Part shown: positions 8,584-16,636 of the stretch, piece after piece | Numbering within the stretch: position 1 is the stretch's first letter | How the letters are laid out: each line of letters begins with the position of its first letter | Source: Neisseriaceae bacterium | GTDB taxonomy: Bacteria > Pseudomonadota > Gammaproteobacteria > Burkholderiales > Neisseriaceae | Length of the DNA: 52,012 nt | Direction: 5' to 3' | Assembly: GCA_017934045.1 (NCBI GenBank) | Contig: JAGBKK010000034.1 | Location: 1 to 52,012, forward strand | The notes under the pieces: model-generated | Seen by the model: the letters and a program-made list of their open reading frames with translations, nothing else | Told to the model about the DNA's origin: nothing | Databases searched by the model: none | Translations under genes and position numbers: made by a program

Positions 8584-9087
8584 ATGAATGACTTTTTTTC
8601 ACTTTTTCACCTACCGCAAGATTATGCGATTGATTTTGACGCGTTAGAAAACGCCTATCGTGTTTTGGCGGCAGTCTATCACCCTGACCGTGCGGCAGGG
8701 CAGTCGGCGTTTCATCAAAAAGAAAATATGATGATGACCGCAACAATCAATCAAGCGTACGGCGTGTTGCGTGATGATATTGAGCGAGCGGTGCATTTGT
8801 TGGCGTTACACGGCATTGATGCCAACGCACACGAACACAACATTGCCGACCCTGAATTTTTAATGCAACAGTTGCAGTGGCGAGAAGATTTGGACAACGC
8901 CCAAACACTTGACGAAGCGAATAAATTAAATCAACAAATTCAACAAGTTAAATGCAAAACGCAACAACAACTTGTTGCGGAATTTCACAAACAAAATTAT
9001 CCAAACGCCACACAAACCTTACAACGCTTGCGATTTGTGCATAAATTATTAACGGCGATTGATGAAAAAAGGGAACAAATGGCGTGA
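8584..9087 (+). CDS. hscB: Fe-S protein assembly co-chaperone HscB
   Basis: A J-domain co-chaperone that delivers the scaffold IscU to the Hsp70 HscA during iron-sulfur cluster biogenesis. The 167-residue product has a J domain with the diagnostic HPD (VYHPDRAA) and the family's NQAYGVLRDDIERAVHLLAL segment (split: NQAYGVLRDD, IERAVHLLAL). A C-terminal three-helix domain ends with RLRFVHKLLTAID, the IscU-binding part. The ATG at 8584 fits the family start (MNDFFSLFHLP). An in-frame TTG at 8524 lies within the Correia-like element and would translate an uptake sequence. hscA, iscU and iscS are not adjacent; the gene stands alone. Confidence 0.93.
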   Translation: MNDFFSLFHLPQDYAIDFDALENAYRVLAAVYHPDRAAGQSAFHQKENMMMTATINQAYGVLRDDIERAVHLLALHGIDANAHEHNIADPEFLMQQLQWREDLDNAQTLDEANKLNQQIQQVKCKTQQQLVAEFHKQNYPNATQTLQRLRFVHKLLTAIDEKREQMA

Positions 9088-9115
9088 TTATTGGCTTTCA
9101 GGCAGCCTGAACGCC

Positions 9116-10168
9116 TTATTCATACACACTCAATGCACGGCGAACGCCGTCTCCGATCATCACTAATAACAACAGCATAACCGTTAAAACCACAAAAGTG
9201 GGCAACGCAATCCACCACGCGTCCAAGTTGTCTTTACCTTGTGCTAACAAATTGCCCAAGCCTGCTTGATCACCTGGCACGCCCAAGCCCAAAAAGTCTA
9301 AACTGGTCAAAGCCAACACCGCCCCTGATATGCGAAACGGCAAAAACGCCAACACTGGCGTTAAACTGTTGGGCAGAATATGCCGCCACATTAAGCGGCT
9401 ATTGCTCGCCCCCATACTTTTTGCCGCCAACACATAATCCATTTGGCGATTTTTCAAAAACTCGGCACGCACATAATCCGACAAGCCTAACCACGAAAAA
9501 GCAGTCAGCAGCAGCAGCAACAAAATCAAACTCGGTTCAAAAAAAGATGCAAAAATAATCAGCAAATAAAGTTCAGGCAGCCCACCCCAAATTTCAAAAA
9601 TGCGTTGTAAAATCAAGTCGGTTTTGCCTGCAAAAAAGCCCTGCACTGCCCCAAAAAATATGCCCAATGCGGTTGCCAAAACCGTCAGCACCAAAGCAAA
9701 CAGCACAGAATTGCGAAAACCATACACCAAGCGTGCCACCATATCACGACCAATATCGTCTGTGCCAAGCCAGTGGCGTGCGGACGGGGCGGCAGGATTC
9801 GGCTCAGTGTCAAATTCATTCAGCGTTTTGTCGTCATAAGGGTTGGGCAAATACCACGCAAAATTGCCGTTTTGCGTTATATTGTGGCGAATGGTGGGGT
9901 CTAAATAATCCGCAGGCGTATCAAAATCACCGCCGAACTGCGTTTCGTAATAATTTGAAAATAAAGGAAAATAATATTGATTTTGGTATCGCACCAAAAG
10001 CGGTTTATCATTACACCAAAGCGGTGCAAGCAAGGAAATAACAAATAAAATCAAAAAGATACGCAAAGCCCACAGTGCGGATTTTTGTTGTTTGAATGAA
10101 CGCACAAATCGTTGCCACCACGAATAATGCGTAGTTTCAGGCTGCCTGATTGTGTTTGGTGCGTGCAT
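9116..10168 (-). CDS. yejE: ABC transporter inner-membrane permease, YejE type
   Basis: A 350-residue permease of the peptide/nickel-type (BPD_transp_1) family. One N-terminal membrane helix (ALRIFLILFVISLLAPLW) is followed by a periplasmic insert with PLF.NYYETQFGGDFDTPADY, which is typical of YejE of the microcin C / peptide importer YejABEF. Next comes HWLGTDDIGRDMVARLVYG, then the permease core with the EAA-like loop DYVLAAKSMGASNSRLMWRH and SGAVLALTSLDFLGLGVP. The partners yejA, yejB and yejF are not adjacent on either side, which is unusual because they form an operon elsewhere. An uptake-like sequence encodes IRQPE near the N-terminus. Confidence 0.9.
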   Translation of the reverse strand: MHAPNTIRQPETTHYSWWQRFVRSFKQQKSALWALRIFLILFVISLLAPLWCNDKPLLVRYQNQYYFPLFSNYYETQFGGDFDTPADYLDPTIRHNITQNGNFAWYLPNPYDDKTLNEFDTEPNPAAPSARHWLGTDDIGRDMVARLVYGFRNSVLFALVLTVLATALGIFFGAVQGFFAGKTDLILQRIFEIWGGLPELYLLIIFASFFEPSLILLLLLLTAFSWLGLSDYVRAEFLKNRQMDYVLAAKSMGASNSRLMWRHILPNSLTPVLAFLPFRISGAVLALTSLDFLGLGVPGDQAGLGNLLAQGKDNLDAWWIALPTFVVLTVMLLLLVMIGDGVRRALSVYE

Positions 10169-10280
10169 ATTTTGAAAAAGTGTTGTATTAAAGGCGTTAT
10201 TGTAACGAATAATTGTCGCACCTGCCTGATTGCGTGCTATTTTTTGCTAAAATAACGCTTTTTGCACAAGGACATGAACA

Positions 10281-11249
10281 ATGAGCATTTACCACTGCCC
10301 CCATTGCGGTTTGCTGGCTGAAAGTGCTGCCGAACCTGCAAGCACCTCCTTATGTGCCAACTGCAAACAAGAAGTTGAAATTCAAGACACCATTTTATTT
10401 GTGCAATCTGTTATGCATAAATATTCAGAATTATCAAATAAAATCAAATTATTACAAGAAAAATTTATTCCCCTTGACACCCCCAATACACCTATTCAGG
10501 CAGCTTTGAACAACAGTAATTTATTTGCCAATTCAAAACAACACGAAAAAATTAAAAAATATTTAAATAATAAAAAGCTCACCGTATCTTTTAATTATGC
10601 CGCGGTGGATATGTCAGGTTATTTTGACGAAGCCGCCGAATTAATAGGCGATAATTTCCCATTATTAGAAAAATATTTAAAACAAATGCGTTATTTATAT
10701 GCCAATAATAAAATCGGTTTAATGATTGATTGCGTGAATTTACCGCAACAAGAAAATCAAAAATTACAAAATATTTTCAAAAAACTATTTAATTACACCA
10801 TTGTTGCCAAATATAATTACCAAGCGTCCGAAAAGAAAATCCGCATTTCGCTGAATACCACCGACAGCATTAAAAAGTTTTTAACAGGCGGCTGGTTAGA
10901 ATGGTTTGCCACCATTAAATTACTTAAAGAAGCCCACTTAAAAAATAAATCCTTTTCCATTGCTCGTTCCGTTGTGGTGCAACACGAAAATGGCGACAAA
11001 AACGAATTTGATGTGGTTTTTATGACCGAACACAAAACACCCTTATTTATTGAATGTAAATCAGGCGAATTTCGGCAAGATTTAGACAAATTTATTAGAA
11101 TTTGCAAAAAAATCAATATACCTACAAAAAACTGGATAGTATTAGCCAGCGAAATTGATAAACCACAAGCAGACGCATTTGAAAAAATGTATCCCGTGCG
11201 TTTTTGTGATTTAACTCATTTTTTAGAAAAAGTCAAACCGTTAATATAA
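10281..11249 (+). CDS. Zinc-ribbon protein with C-terminal Card1/Can2-like PD-(D/E)XK nuclease domain
   Basis: A 322-residue protein. An N-terminal zinc ribbon (Cys6/Cys9 in CPHC, Cys25/Cys28 in CANC) is followed by a probable coiled coil (about 40-65). A middle domain of unknown fold follows (FNYAAVDMSGYFDEAAELIG). A C-terminal PD-(D/E)XK nuclease has Glu207 (GGWLEWF), Asp244 (NEFDVVF) and Glu258-Cys-Lys260 (LFIECKSGEF). This motif set is that of the DUF1887 nuclease of Card1/Can2, which in CRISPR type III systems is fused to a cyclic-oligoadenylate-sensing CARF domain. I see no CARF domain and no CRISPR array here. It is AT-rich, and it starts a two-gene unit with the cold-shock-domain gene 10 bp downstream. 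Function unknown; a nucleic-acid-cleaving role, perhaps in defence, is inference. Confidence 0.78.
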   Translation: MSIYHCPHCGLLAESAAEPASTSLCANCKQEVEIQDTILFVQSVMHKYSELSNKIKLLQEKFIPLDTPNTPIQAALNNSNLFANSKQHEKIKKYLNNKKLTVSFNYAAVDMSGYFDEAAELIGDNFPLLEKYLKQMRYLYANNKIGLMIDCVNLPQQENQKLQNIFKKLFNYTIVAKYNYQASEKKIRISLNTTDSIKKFLTGGWLEWFATIKLLKEAHLKNKSFSIARSVVVQHENGDKNEFDVVFMTEHKTPLFIECKSGEFRQDLDKFIRICKKINIPTKNWIVLASEIDKPQADAFEKMYPVRFCDLTHFLEKVKPLI

Positions 11250-11259
11250 GGACAACAAA

Positions 11260-11790
11260 ATGCAAGGAAAAATTGTCCGTTGGATTGAAAACCGTGCCTT
11301 TGGTTTTATTCAAGAACCTACCACAGGTGTGGAAATATTTGCCCATATTTCCGTTTTTGAAATTCAAAACCCACCACCTGTTGTGGGTGAATTAGTTTCT
11401 TTTGAAACACAATTCAATGACGAAAAAGGCAGAACCGAAGCGGCTAATGTGGTTTATTTAAATCGTTCGCCCTTAAAAGTGGTTAAAAATTCAGGCAACC
11501 TGAAAAGAAATTCCGTGTATGCAAATGATGAGCAAGTTGAATTAAAAATTATGCCCCTACAAAATTATCGTAAAGAAGATGAAGATGAAATCGTTAAACC
11601 ACAACGCAATTATCGTGGCATCATTCGTTTGCTTGTGATTATTATTTTATTAGCCATCGCCGCTTATTTTGTTTATCAAAATCGTCATCAAATCAAAATA
11701 CCCGAAACACCACAAATAATGAATAAAACACTTAAATCCTGCGATGAAACAAGCCATTGTTATAGCGATAAAAAGTGGCGGTTAGAATAA
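11260..11790 (+). CDS. Membrane-tethered cold-shock-domain protein
   Basis: A 176-residue protein. An N-terminal cold-shock domain carries RNP-like motifs RAFGFIQ (about 12-18) and EIFAHISVFE (about 25-34), so it probably binds single-stranded nucleic acid. A charged linker (RKEDEDEIVKPQ) and one membrane helix (GIIRLLVIIILLAIAAYFV, about 124-142) follow. The short C-terminal tail contains two cysteines (SCDETSHC), which is reminiscent of a truncated Excalibur motif. Related proteins usually carry a DUF1294 membrane domain instead. The ribosome site AAGGACAA and the 10-bp gap to the nuclease gene indicate co-expression. Likely keeps RNA/DNA binding at the inner membrane; the role is inference. 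Confidence 0.75.
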   Translation: MQGKIVRWIENRAFGFIQEPTTGVEIFAHISVFEIQNPPPVVGELVSFETQFNDEKGRTEAANVVYLNRSPLKVVKNSGNLKRNSVYANDEQVELKIMPLQNYRKEDEDEIVKPQRNYRGIIRLLVIIILLAIAAYFVYQNRHQIKIPETPQIMNKTLKSCDETSHCYSDKKWRLE

Positions 11791-11811
11791 TCGTTCAGGC
11801 AGCCTGAAAAG

Positions 11812-11918
11812 TATCGTCGATTCAGAGCAAAGCCATCAAGGCAGTGAGCGTGCTGCCAGTATCAATAATACGGCAAGGCTTTCCCAACAATGATGGATTT
11901 TGCTATCCATCAACTATA
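11812..11918. mobile_element. Diverged Correia-like element (copy 4)
   Basis: Core CCAGTATCAATAATACGGCA then AGGC is intact. The termini (TATCGTCGATTCAGAGCAAA and the complement of TATAGTTGATGGATAGCAAA) match only imperfectly, giving an old copy of the same 107-bp length. Lies between the cold-shock gene and the ftsZ terminator. Confidence 0.7.
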
Positions 11919-11931
11919 TTCGACCACGAAA

Positions 11932-11957
11932 AAAGGGCATGAAAACATGCCCTTTGT
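11932..11957 (-). terminator. Terminator of ftsZ
   Basis: AAAGGGCATG / CATGCCCTTT stem with a four-base AAAA loop, 16 bp past the ftsZ stop on the minus strand and followed there by a T-run. Confidence 0.85.
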
Positions 11958-11972
11958 TCATACCCAACAGTA

Positions 11973-13181
11973 TTAGTCGGCTTGACGGCGAGTGATGGGT
12001 GGCAGTTCAAAGTCGTCCAAAATAGCGTTGTCTTTGAATGATTCCGCCGTTAAGTTCAAACCGCGAGCACGACCGCGACCACTGCGACCACCAGTAATCA
12101 CACCACCAAAACCATTGGCACCCACTGCGTCATCAGTACCTGTTTTTTGGCGAACGCTTAAATTGGGTTGTTGTGCATTAGCCTCTTGCAAGCCTGTTGC
12201 CACCAAAGTAACGCGAATGGTATCTTCGTCCAAGGTTGGGTCTTCGGCTGTGCCGTATTTCACATCAACATCGGAGGCGGCACTGTCGTCAATGATACGC
12301 ATCACTTCTTGGTATTCGGACATTTTCAGGCAGTGTGGAGCGGTGGTAATGCTCACCAAAACGCCTCTTGCACCGTCTAATGAGGTGTTGTCCAACAATG
12401 GGCTGGAAATGGCTTGTTCGGTGGCAGTTCTTGCGCGGTCTGGACCAGACGCTTCGGCAGAACCCATCATTGCTACGCCTGCGATGCTCATCACATTGCG
12501 AATGTCGGCAAAGTCGATGTTAATCAAACCAGGGCGAGTTACGATTTCGGTAATGCCTGTTACGGCAGAGCATAATACATCGTCTGCGGCTTTGAATGCT
12601 TCACGCAAGGTGATGTCTTGACCTAATGAATCCAACAATTTGTCGTTCGGAATAACGATGAGCGAATCGACATGTTCTTTCAATACTTCAATACCCGATT
12701 GTGCCACTTTTTGGCGTTTGCCTTCGTATGCGAAGGGGCGAGTAACCACGGCAACGGTTAAAATGCCTAATTTTTTCGCTACTTCCGCTACCACAGGAGC
12801 CGCACCTGTGCCAGTGCCGCCGCCCATACCTGTGGTGATAAACACCATGTGTGCACCTTCTAATGCTTCTTCAATCGCTTCGCGTGCTTCTTCTGCGGCA
12901 CGGCGACCGATTTCAGGGTTTGCCCCTGCACCCAAGCCTTGTGTCAAACGAATGCCTAATTGAATGCGTTTGTCGGTTAAACTCATTTTCAGGGCTTGTG
13001 CGTCCGTGTTGGCACTGATAAATTCTACGCTACCGTGTGCGTGTTCGTGTTCTTCTGATGCCAAACCAGTATTCACCATATTGTTAATGGCGTTACAACC
13101 GCCACCGCCAATACCAATCACTTTGATGTGTGCACCGCCAACTGGTTCCGATAATGGATTGCTAAATTGCAATTCTGCCAT
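11973..13181 (-). CDS. ftsZ: Cell division GTPase FtsZ
   Basis: Tubulin-like GTPase that builds the division ring. The 402-residue product has the N-terminal KVIGIGGGGCNA, the GTP-binding loop GGGTGTG (120-126), the T7 loop NIDFADI with its catalytic Asp, and the C-terminal FtsA/ZipA-binding peptide LDDFELPPITRR. A His/Glu-rich stretch EEHEHAHGS follows the second helix (about 43-51). The ribosome site AAGGAG stands 10 bases before the ATG. The gene is flanked by its own terminator and by a terminator beyond its 5' side, and no ftsA, ftsQ or ddl adjoins. It is therefore separated from the usual dcw cluster. Confidence 0.97.
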   Translation of the reverse strand: MAELQFSNPLSEPVGGAHIKVIGIGGGGCNAINNMVNTGLASEEHEHAHGSVEFISANTDAQALKMSLTDKRIQLGIRLTQGLGAGANPEIGRRAAEEAREAIEEALEGAHMVFITTGMGGGTGTGAAPVVAEVAKKLGILTVAVVTRPFAYEGKRQKVAQSGIEVLKEHVDSLIVIPNDKLLDSLGQDITLREAFKAADDVLCSAVTGITEIVTRPGLINIDFADIRNVMSIAGVAMMGSAEASGPDRARTATEQAISSPLLDNTSLDGARGVLVSITTAPHCLKMSEYQEVMRIIDDSAASDVDVKYGTAEDPTLDEDTIRVTLVATGLQEANAQQPNLSVRQKTGTDDAVGANGFGGVITGGRSGRGRARGLNLTAESFKDNAILDDFELPPITRRQAD

Positions 13182-13500
13182 AATGTTCCGCTCCTTAAAT
13201 TCGGGTATTGTTAAAAAACACTGTATTGTAACCGATATAAAAAATAAATGGTATATTTTTTATTAAAATATTTTGATTTTTTTGCATTTTGACGATTATT
13301 GCTTGATTGGGCTTGTTGTATAAATGCTACAAATATTAAATAACTTATTGATAAATAATGATAAATTATTTTGAATGAGTCAAATGATTTCTTCTGTTTT
13401 TATTAGCATAAATTGTTGTCATTTTTGTCATAAGAAAAATGGTTTTTTATTTTTTATTTGTTCATCTTGACAATCAACAAAAATATATTTCCCATTTTAT
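13182..13500. other. AT-rich region upstream of ftsZ
   Basis: About 320 bp with no ORF. On the minus strand a TTACAAT (about 13224-13230) could be an ftsZ -10 box. Nothing else recognisable. Confidence 0.5.
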
Positions 13501-13528
13501 AACCCTTTCAGGCTGCCTGAAAGGGTTT
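13501..13528. terminator. Hairpin formed by an uptake sequence with extended arms
   Basis: AACCCTTTCAGGC-T-GCCTGAAAGGGTT is a 27-28 bp near-perfect palindrome. The uptake sequence is its centre and six or more flanking bases also pair. It lies between ftsZ and pyrD and probably stops transcription coming from pyrD. Confidence 0.75.
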
Positions 13529-13595
13529 ATATTCATTATAAAATGATTTTTTAACAGCAAAGTGGGGTTTTTTACCAAAAAAATGCCTTTTTTTA

Positions 13596-14633
13596 TTATG
13601 CAGATTGATATTTTTGTATGTAATGGATACATTCACGCACTAACTGTGGTCCTTGATAAATTAAACCGCTATAAATTTGCACGGCACTCGCTCCTTTTTG
13701 TAATTTTTCCACCGCATCTTCACCTGATGAAATACCGCCCACACCAATAATGGGAATGACAAATTCATTCGGCGGATTTAAATGTTTTGCCAATAAGGAC
13801 AACACTTCATTTGCTTTGTTTTTCAAAGGGCTACCTGAAAGTCCGCCTGTTTCCGCTGATAAGGGGTGATTGCCCAAGGACGATTTATCTATGGTTGTAT
13901 TGGTGGCAATGACACCGTCTATTTGATGATGTCGCACAGCTTTGGCAATCGCCATTATTTGTGATTCATCTAAATCAGGGGCAATTTTTAAGGCAATCGG
14001 TACATATTTATTGTGTTGATTGGCTAAATCGTTTTGACAAAATTTAATTGCCACTAATAATTCGTTTAATTCATCTTCGCCTTGCAAAGAACGCAGGTTT
14101 TTGGTGTTGGGTGATGAAATGTTGATTGTGATATAACTTGCTAATTCATAAGCCTTTTTTAAGCAAATCAGGTAATCATCAACTGCATTTTCAATCGGCG
14201 TGGTGGCATTTTTGCCAATGTTAATCCCCAAAACGCCGTCAAATGACGCGCGTCTAATATTCGCCAAAACTTTATCAATGCCGTGATTATTAAAACCCAT
14301 ACGATTGATAATGGCAGCATGTTCAGGCAGCCTGAAAAGACGCGGTTTAGGATTACCTGCTTGTGGTTTGGGCGTAACTGTACCGACTTCGATAAAACCA
14401 AAACCGAATGCCGCCAAAGCGTCAATAAATTCACCGTTTTTATCCAAACCCGCCGCCAAGCCCACTGGATTGGGCAAGGAAATATCCATTAACTTACACG
14501 GCACTTGGGGGGTTTGGGTGGCAAATGGGTCAAGGTGCAATTTATGTAAGAAATTCAACCCATTTAACGCCGCCAAATGCGAGCGTTCTGCGTCCATTGA
14601 AAAGAGAATTTTTTGAAAAAAAGAATAATCCAT
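13596..14633 (-). CDS. pyrD: Quinone-dependent dihydroorotate dehydrogenase (class 2)
   Basis: Oxidises dihydroorotate to orotate in pyrimidine synthesis, passing electrons to quinone at the membrane. The 345-residue product has the class 2 N-terminal helical extension (MDYSFFQKILFSMDAERSH), the FMN-site GLAAGLDKNGE and EVGTVTPKPQAGNPKPRLFR (split here GTVTPKPQAG, NPKPRLFR), the catalytic-loop NISSPNT with Ser, and the C-terminal GVGGISSGEDA. Start placed at 14633, preceded by AGAAAGACAAC. An upstream in-frame Met at 14678 would translate an uptake sequence (SGSLK). Another uptake sequence at 14322 encodes FRLPE(H) within the gene. Confidence 0.95.
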   Translation of the reverse strand: MDYSFFQKILFSMDAERSHLAALNGLNFLHKLHLDPFATQTPQVPCKLMDISLPNPVGLAAGLDKNGEFIDALAAFGFGFIEVGTVTPKPQAGNPKPRLFRLPEHAAIINRMGFNNHGIDKVLANIRRASFDGVLGINIGKNATTPIENAVDDYLICLKKAYELASYITINISSPNTKNLRSLQGEDELNELLVAIKFCQNDLANQHNKYVPIALKIAPDLDESQIMAIAKAVRHHQIDGVIATNTTIDKSSLGNHPLSAETGGLSGSPLKNKANEVLSLLAKHLNPPNEFVIPIIGVGGISSGEDAVEKLQKGASAVQIYSGLIYQGPQLVRECIHYIQKYQSA

Positions 14634-14863
14634 TGTTGTCTTTCTGATGATTTTCAGGCTGCCTGAAAAAAACGACATATATTATATAGGTACTTTTTAG
14701 AAAGATTATATTTTTGATTGTTCAGGCTGCCTGAAAAGATTTGTTGGATAACCATGCGTATTAAAAATAACAAAATTATCAAAGCAAAATTTGAATGAAA
14801 TTAAAATTTAAATGCACAAACGGTTATAATAAACAACTTGCATTTTTCAGAAAGAAGGATTGT

Positions 14864-15580
14864 ATGTCATCTCCCAAATACCGCCGTATTTTGTTGAAAC
14901 TGTCTGGTGAAGCCTTGATGGGCAATGATGCGTTTGGCATTAACCGTGAAACTGTGATGAATATTGTGGCACAAATCAAAGAAGTGGTTACCGCTGGCGT
15001 TCAGGTTGCCGTGGTGGTGGGCGGTGGTAATATTTTTCGTGGTATGGCAGGTGCGGCAAATGGTATGGAGCGAGCCACAGCGGACTATATGGGTATGTTA
15101 GCCACAGTAATGAACGCACTGGCTCTGAAAGAAGCGTTTGAAAATGTGGGTGTGCATGCTCGCGTGCAGTCGGCGTTAGCCATGCAGCAAGTGGCAGAAA
15201 CTTACACGCGTCCCAAAGCCATTCAGTATTTGGAAGAAGGCAAAGTGGTGATTTTTGCCGCAGGCACGGGCAATCCGTTTTTTACCACAGACACCGCCGC
15301 CGCTTTGCGTGGTGCGGAAATGAATTGCGATATTATGTTAAAGGCAACGAATGTTGATGGCGTTTATACCGCCGACCCCAAAAAAGACGCATCAGCAGTG
15401 CGTTATCAGTCCTTGTCGTTTGATGAAGCGATTAGCAAACAGTTGAAAGTGATGGACGCAACGGCGTTTGCCTTATGCAGGGAGCAGAAATTGAATATTC
15501 AAGTGTTTGGCATTTTCAAAGATGGGGCGTTAAAACGCGTGGTGATGGGCGAAGATGAAGGTTCATTGGTTTCGTGCTGA
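14864..15580 (+). CDS. pyrH: UMP kinase
   Basis: Phosphorylates UMP to UDP, the branch point for pyrimidine nucleotides and UDP-sugars. It is a hexameric bacterial enzyme of the amino-acid kinase fold, 238 residues. Motifs: [14 protein letters not shown] at the start, [11 protein letters not shown], the UMP-site [14 protein letters not shown], and the uridylate-kinase signature [16 protein letters not shown]. Start at 14864 supported by AGAAGGA six bases upstream; the frame is open from 14795. A TATAAT (14825-14830) upstream is a possible -10. Divergent from pyrD, so two pyrimidine genes share this intergenic region. Confidence 0.96.
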   Translation: MSSPKYRRILLKLSGEALMGNDAFGINRETVMNIVAQIKEVVTAGVQVAVVVGGGNIFRGMAGAANGMERATADYMGMLATVMNALALKEAFENVGVHARVQSALAMQQVAETYTRPKAIQYLEEGKVVIFAAGTGNPFFTTDTAAALRGAEMNCDIMLKATNVDGVYTADPKKDASAVRYQSLSFDEAISKQLKVMDATAFALCREQKLNIQVFGIFKDGALKRVVMGEDEGSLVSC

Positions 15581-15614
15581 AATCATTTCAGGCAGCCTGA
15601 AAGGTTAAAACATT

Positions 15615-15782
15615 ATGGAAAACAAATATTTAGAAGTTTTGGTTTGCCCTGTGTGCAAAGGGGCTTTGGAATATAAACCCGAATTGCAAGAATTGCACTG
15701 CAAAGCGTCCAAATTAGCGTTTCCGATTAAAGACGGCATTCCTGTAATGTTGGAAAACGAAGCACGGCGTTTAGATGAATAA
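15615..15782 (+). CDS. Trm112/YcaR-family small protein
   Basis: A 55-residue ORF ([20 protein letters not shown] at the start) with CPVC but with CKASKLAF in place of a second CxxC pair. It is a member of the Trm112-like family (UPF0434), which in enterobacteria lies directly before kdsB as it does here (41 bp). Trm112 proteins elsewhere activate methyltransferases; the bacterial role is unclear. An uptake sequence (15587) precedes it. Confidence 0.85.
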   Translation: MENKYLEVLVCPVCKGALEYKPELQELHCKASKLAFPIKDGIPVMLENEARRLDE

Positions 15783-15823
15783 TTTTTCAGGCTGCCTAAA
15801 CATATTTTAATGAATTAAATAAT

Positions 15824-16582
15824 ATGACTAATCAACCTTTTACCGTCATTATCCCTGCTCGATTATCTTCTACACGGCTGCCTGAAAAAATTATTGCTGA
15901 TTTGGGTGGTAAGCCTTTGATTGTGCGTACTGCGAATGCCGCAATGAAAAGTCAAGCAAAACAAGTGGTTGTAGCGGCAGACGATGAAAAAATTGTGCAA
16001 ATTTGCACGGATAATGGCATTGACGCGGTTTTAACCGACAAAACGCACCAAAGCGGCACGGATCGTTTAGCCCAAGCGGTGTCGTTGTTGGGACTGCCTG
16101 AAAATATGCCGATTATCAATGTGCAAGGCGATGAGCCGTTAATCAATCCGCAAATTATTGATGATTTGGCAGACTTTTTTATTAAAAGCGGTGTCAATAT
16201 GGCAACTGCCGCACATACTATTGATAATATTCAAGAATTTCATAATCCGAATATTGTCAAAACGGTGTTGGATAAAAATAACAATGCCCTATATTTTTCG
16301 CGTTCGCCCATTCCCTATCCAAGAGAAACGCAAGCAAAAGAATTGCCGACACAAGTTTCGGTATTGCGACACATTGGTATTTATGCGTATAGCGTACCGT
16401 TTTTATTGAATTATCAAAAACTTGCACAATCGCCCTTGGAAGAAATTGAAAAATTAGAACAGTTGCGTGTGCTGTGGCATGGCGAAAAAATTGCGGTAAT
16501 GAAAACCGCCATTATTCCTGCGGCTGGTGTGGATACTCTTGACGATTTACAAAGGGTTCGCCGTTTGTGGGCGGAACAATAG
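15824..16582 (+). CDS. kdsB: 3-deoxy-manno-octulosonate cytidylyltransferase
   Basis: Activates Kdo as CMP-Kdo for attachment to lipid A, an essential step of LPS/LOS core synthesis. The 252-residue product is family-sized, with the nucleotide-binding start VIIPARLSSTRLPEK, the CTP-site TDKTHQSGTDR, INVQGDEPLI and the C-terminal GVDTLDDL..VR. Genes of the inner-core pathway (gmhB) lie elsewhere in the window. An uptake-like GGCTGCCTGAA within the N-terminal motif encodes RLPE. Confidence 0.96.
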   Translation: MTNQPFTVIIPARLSSTRLPEKIIADLGGKPLIVRTANAAMKSQAKQVVVAADDEKIVQICTDNGIDAVLTDKTHQSGTDRLAQAVSLLGLPENMPIINVQGDEPLINPQIIDDLADFFIKSGVNMATAAHTIDNIQEFHNPNIVKTVLDKNNNALYFSRSPIPYPRETQAKELPTQVSVLRHIGIYAYSVPFLLNYQKLAQSPLEEIEKLEQLRVLWHGEKIAVMKTAIIPAAGVDTLDDLQRVRRLWAEQ

Positions 16583-16636
16583 TTTTCAGGCAGCCTGAAA
16601 GGTTTATTTTTCAATTTGTTATCAAGGAAAAAACAA

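Noticed and set aside
10281-11249. Part of a type III CRISPR system
   Set aside because: No CARF domain, no cas genes and no repeat-spacer array in the window; only the nuclease motif set is shared.
11992-12621. Open frames on the plus strand within ftsZ
   Set aside because: Antisense shadows of a clearly conserved gene; no ribosome site or family features.
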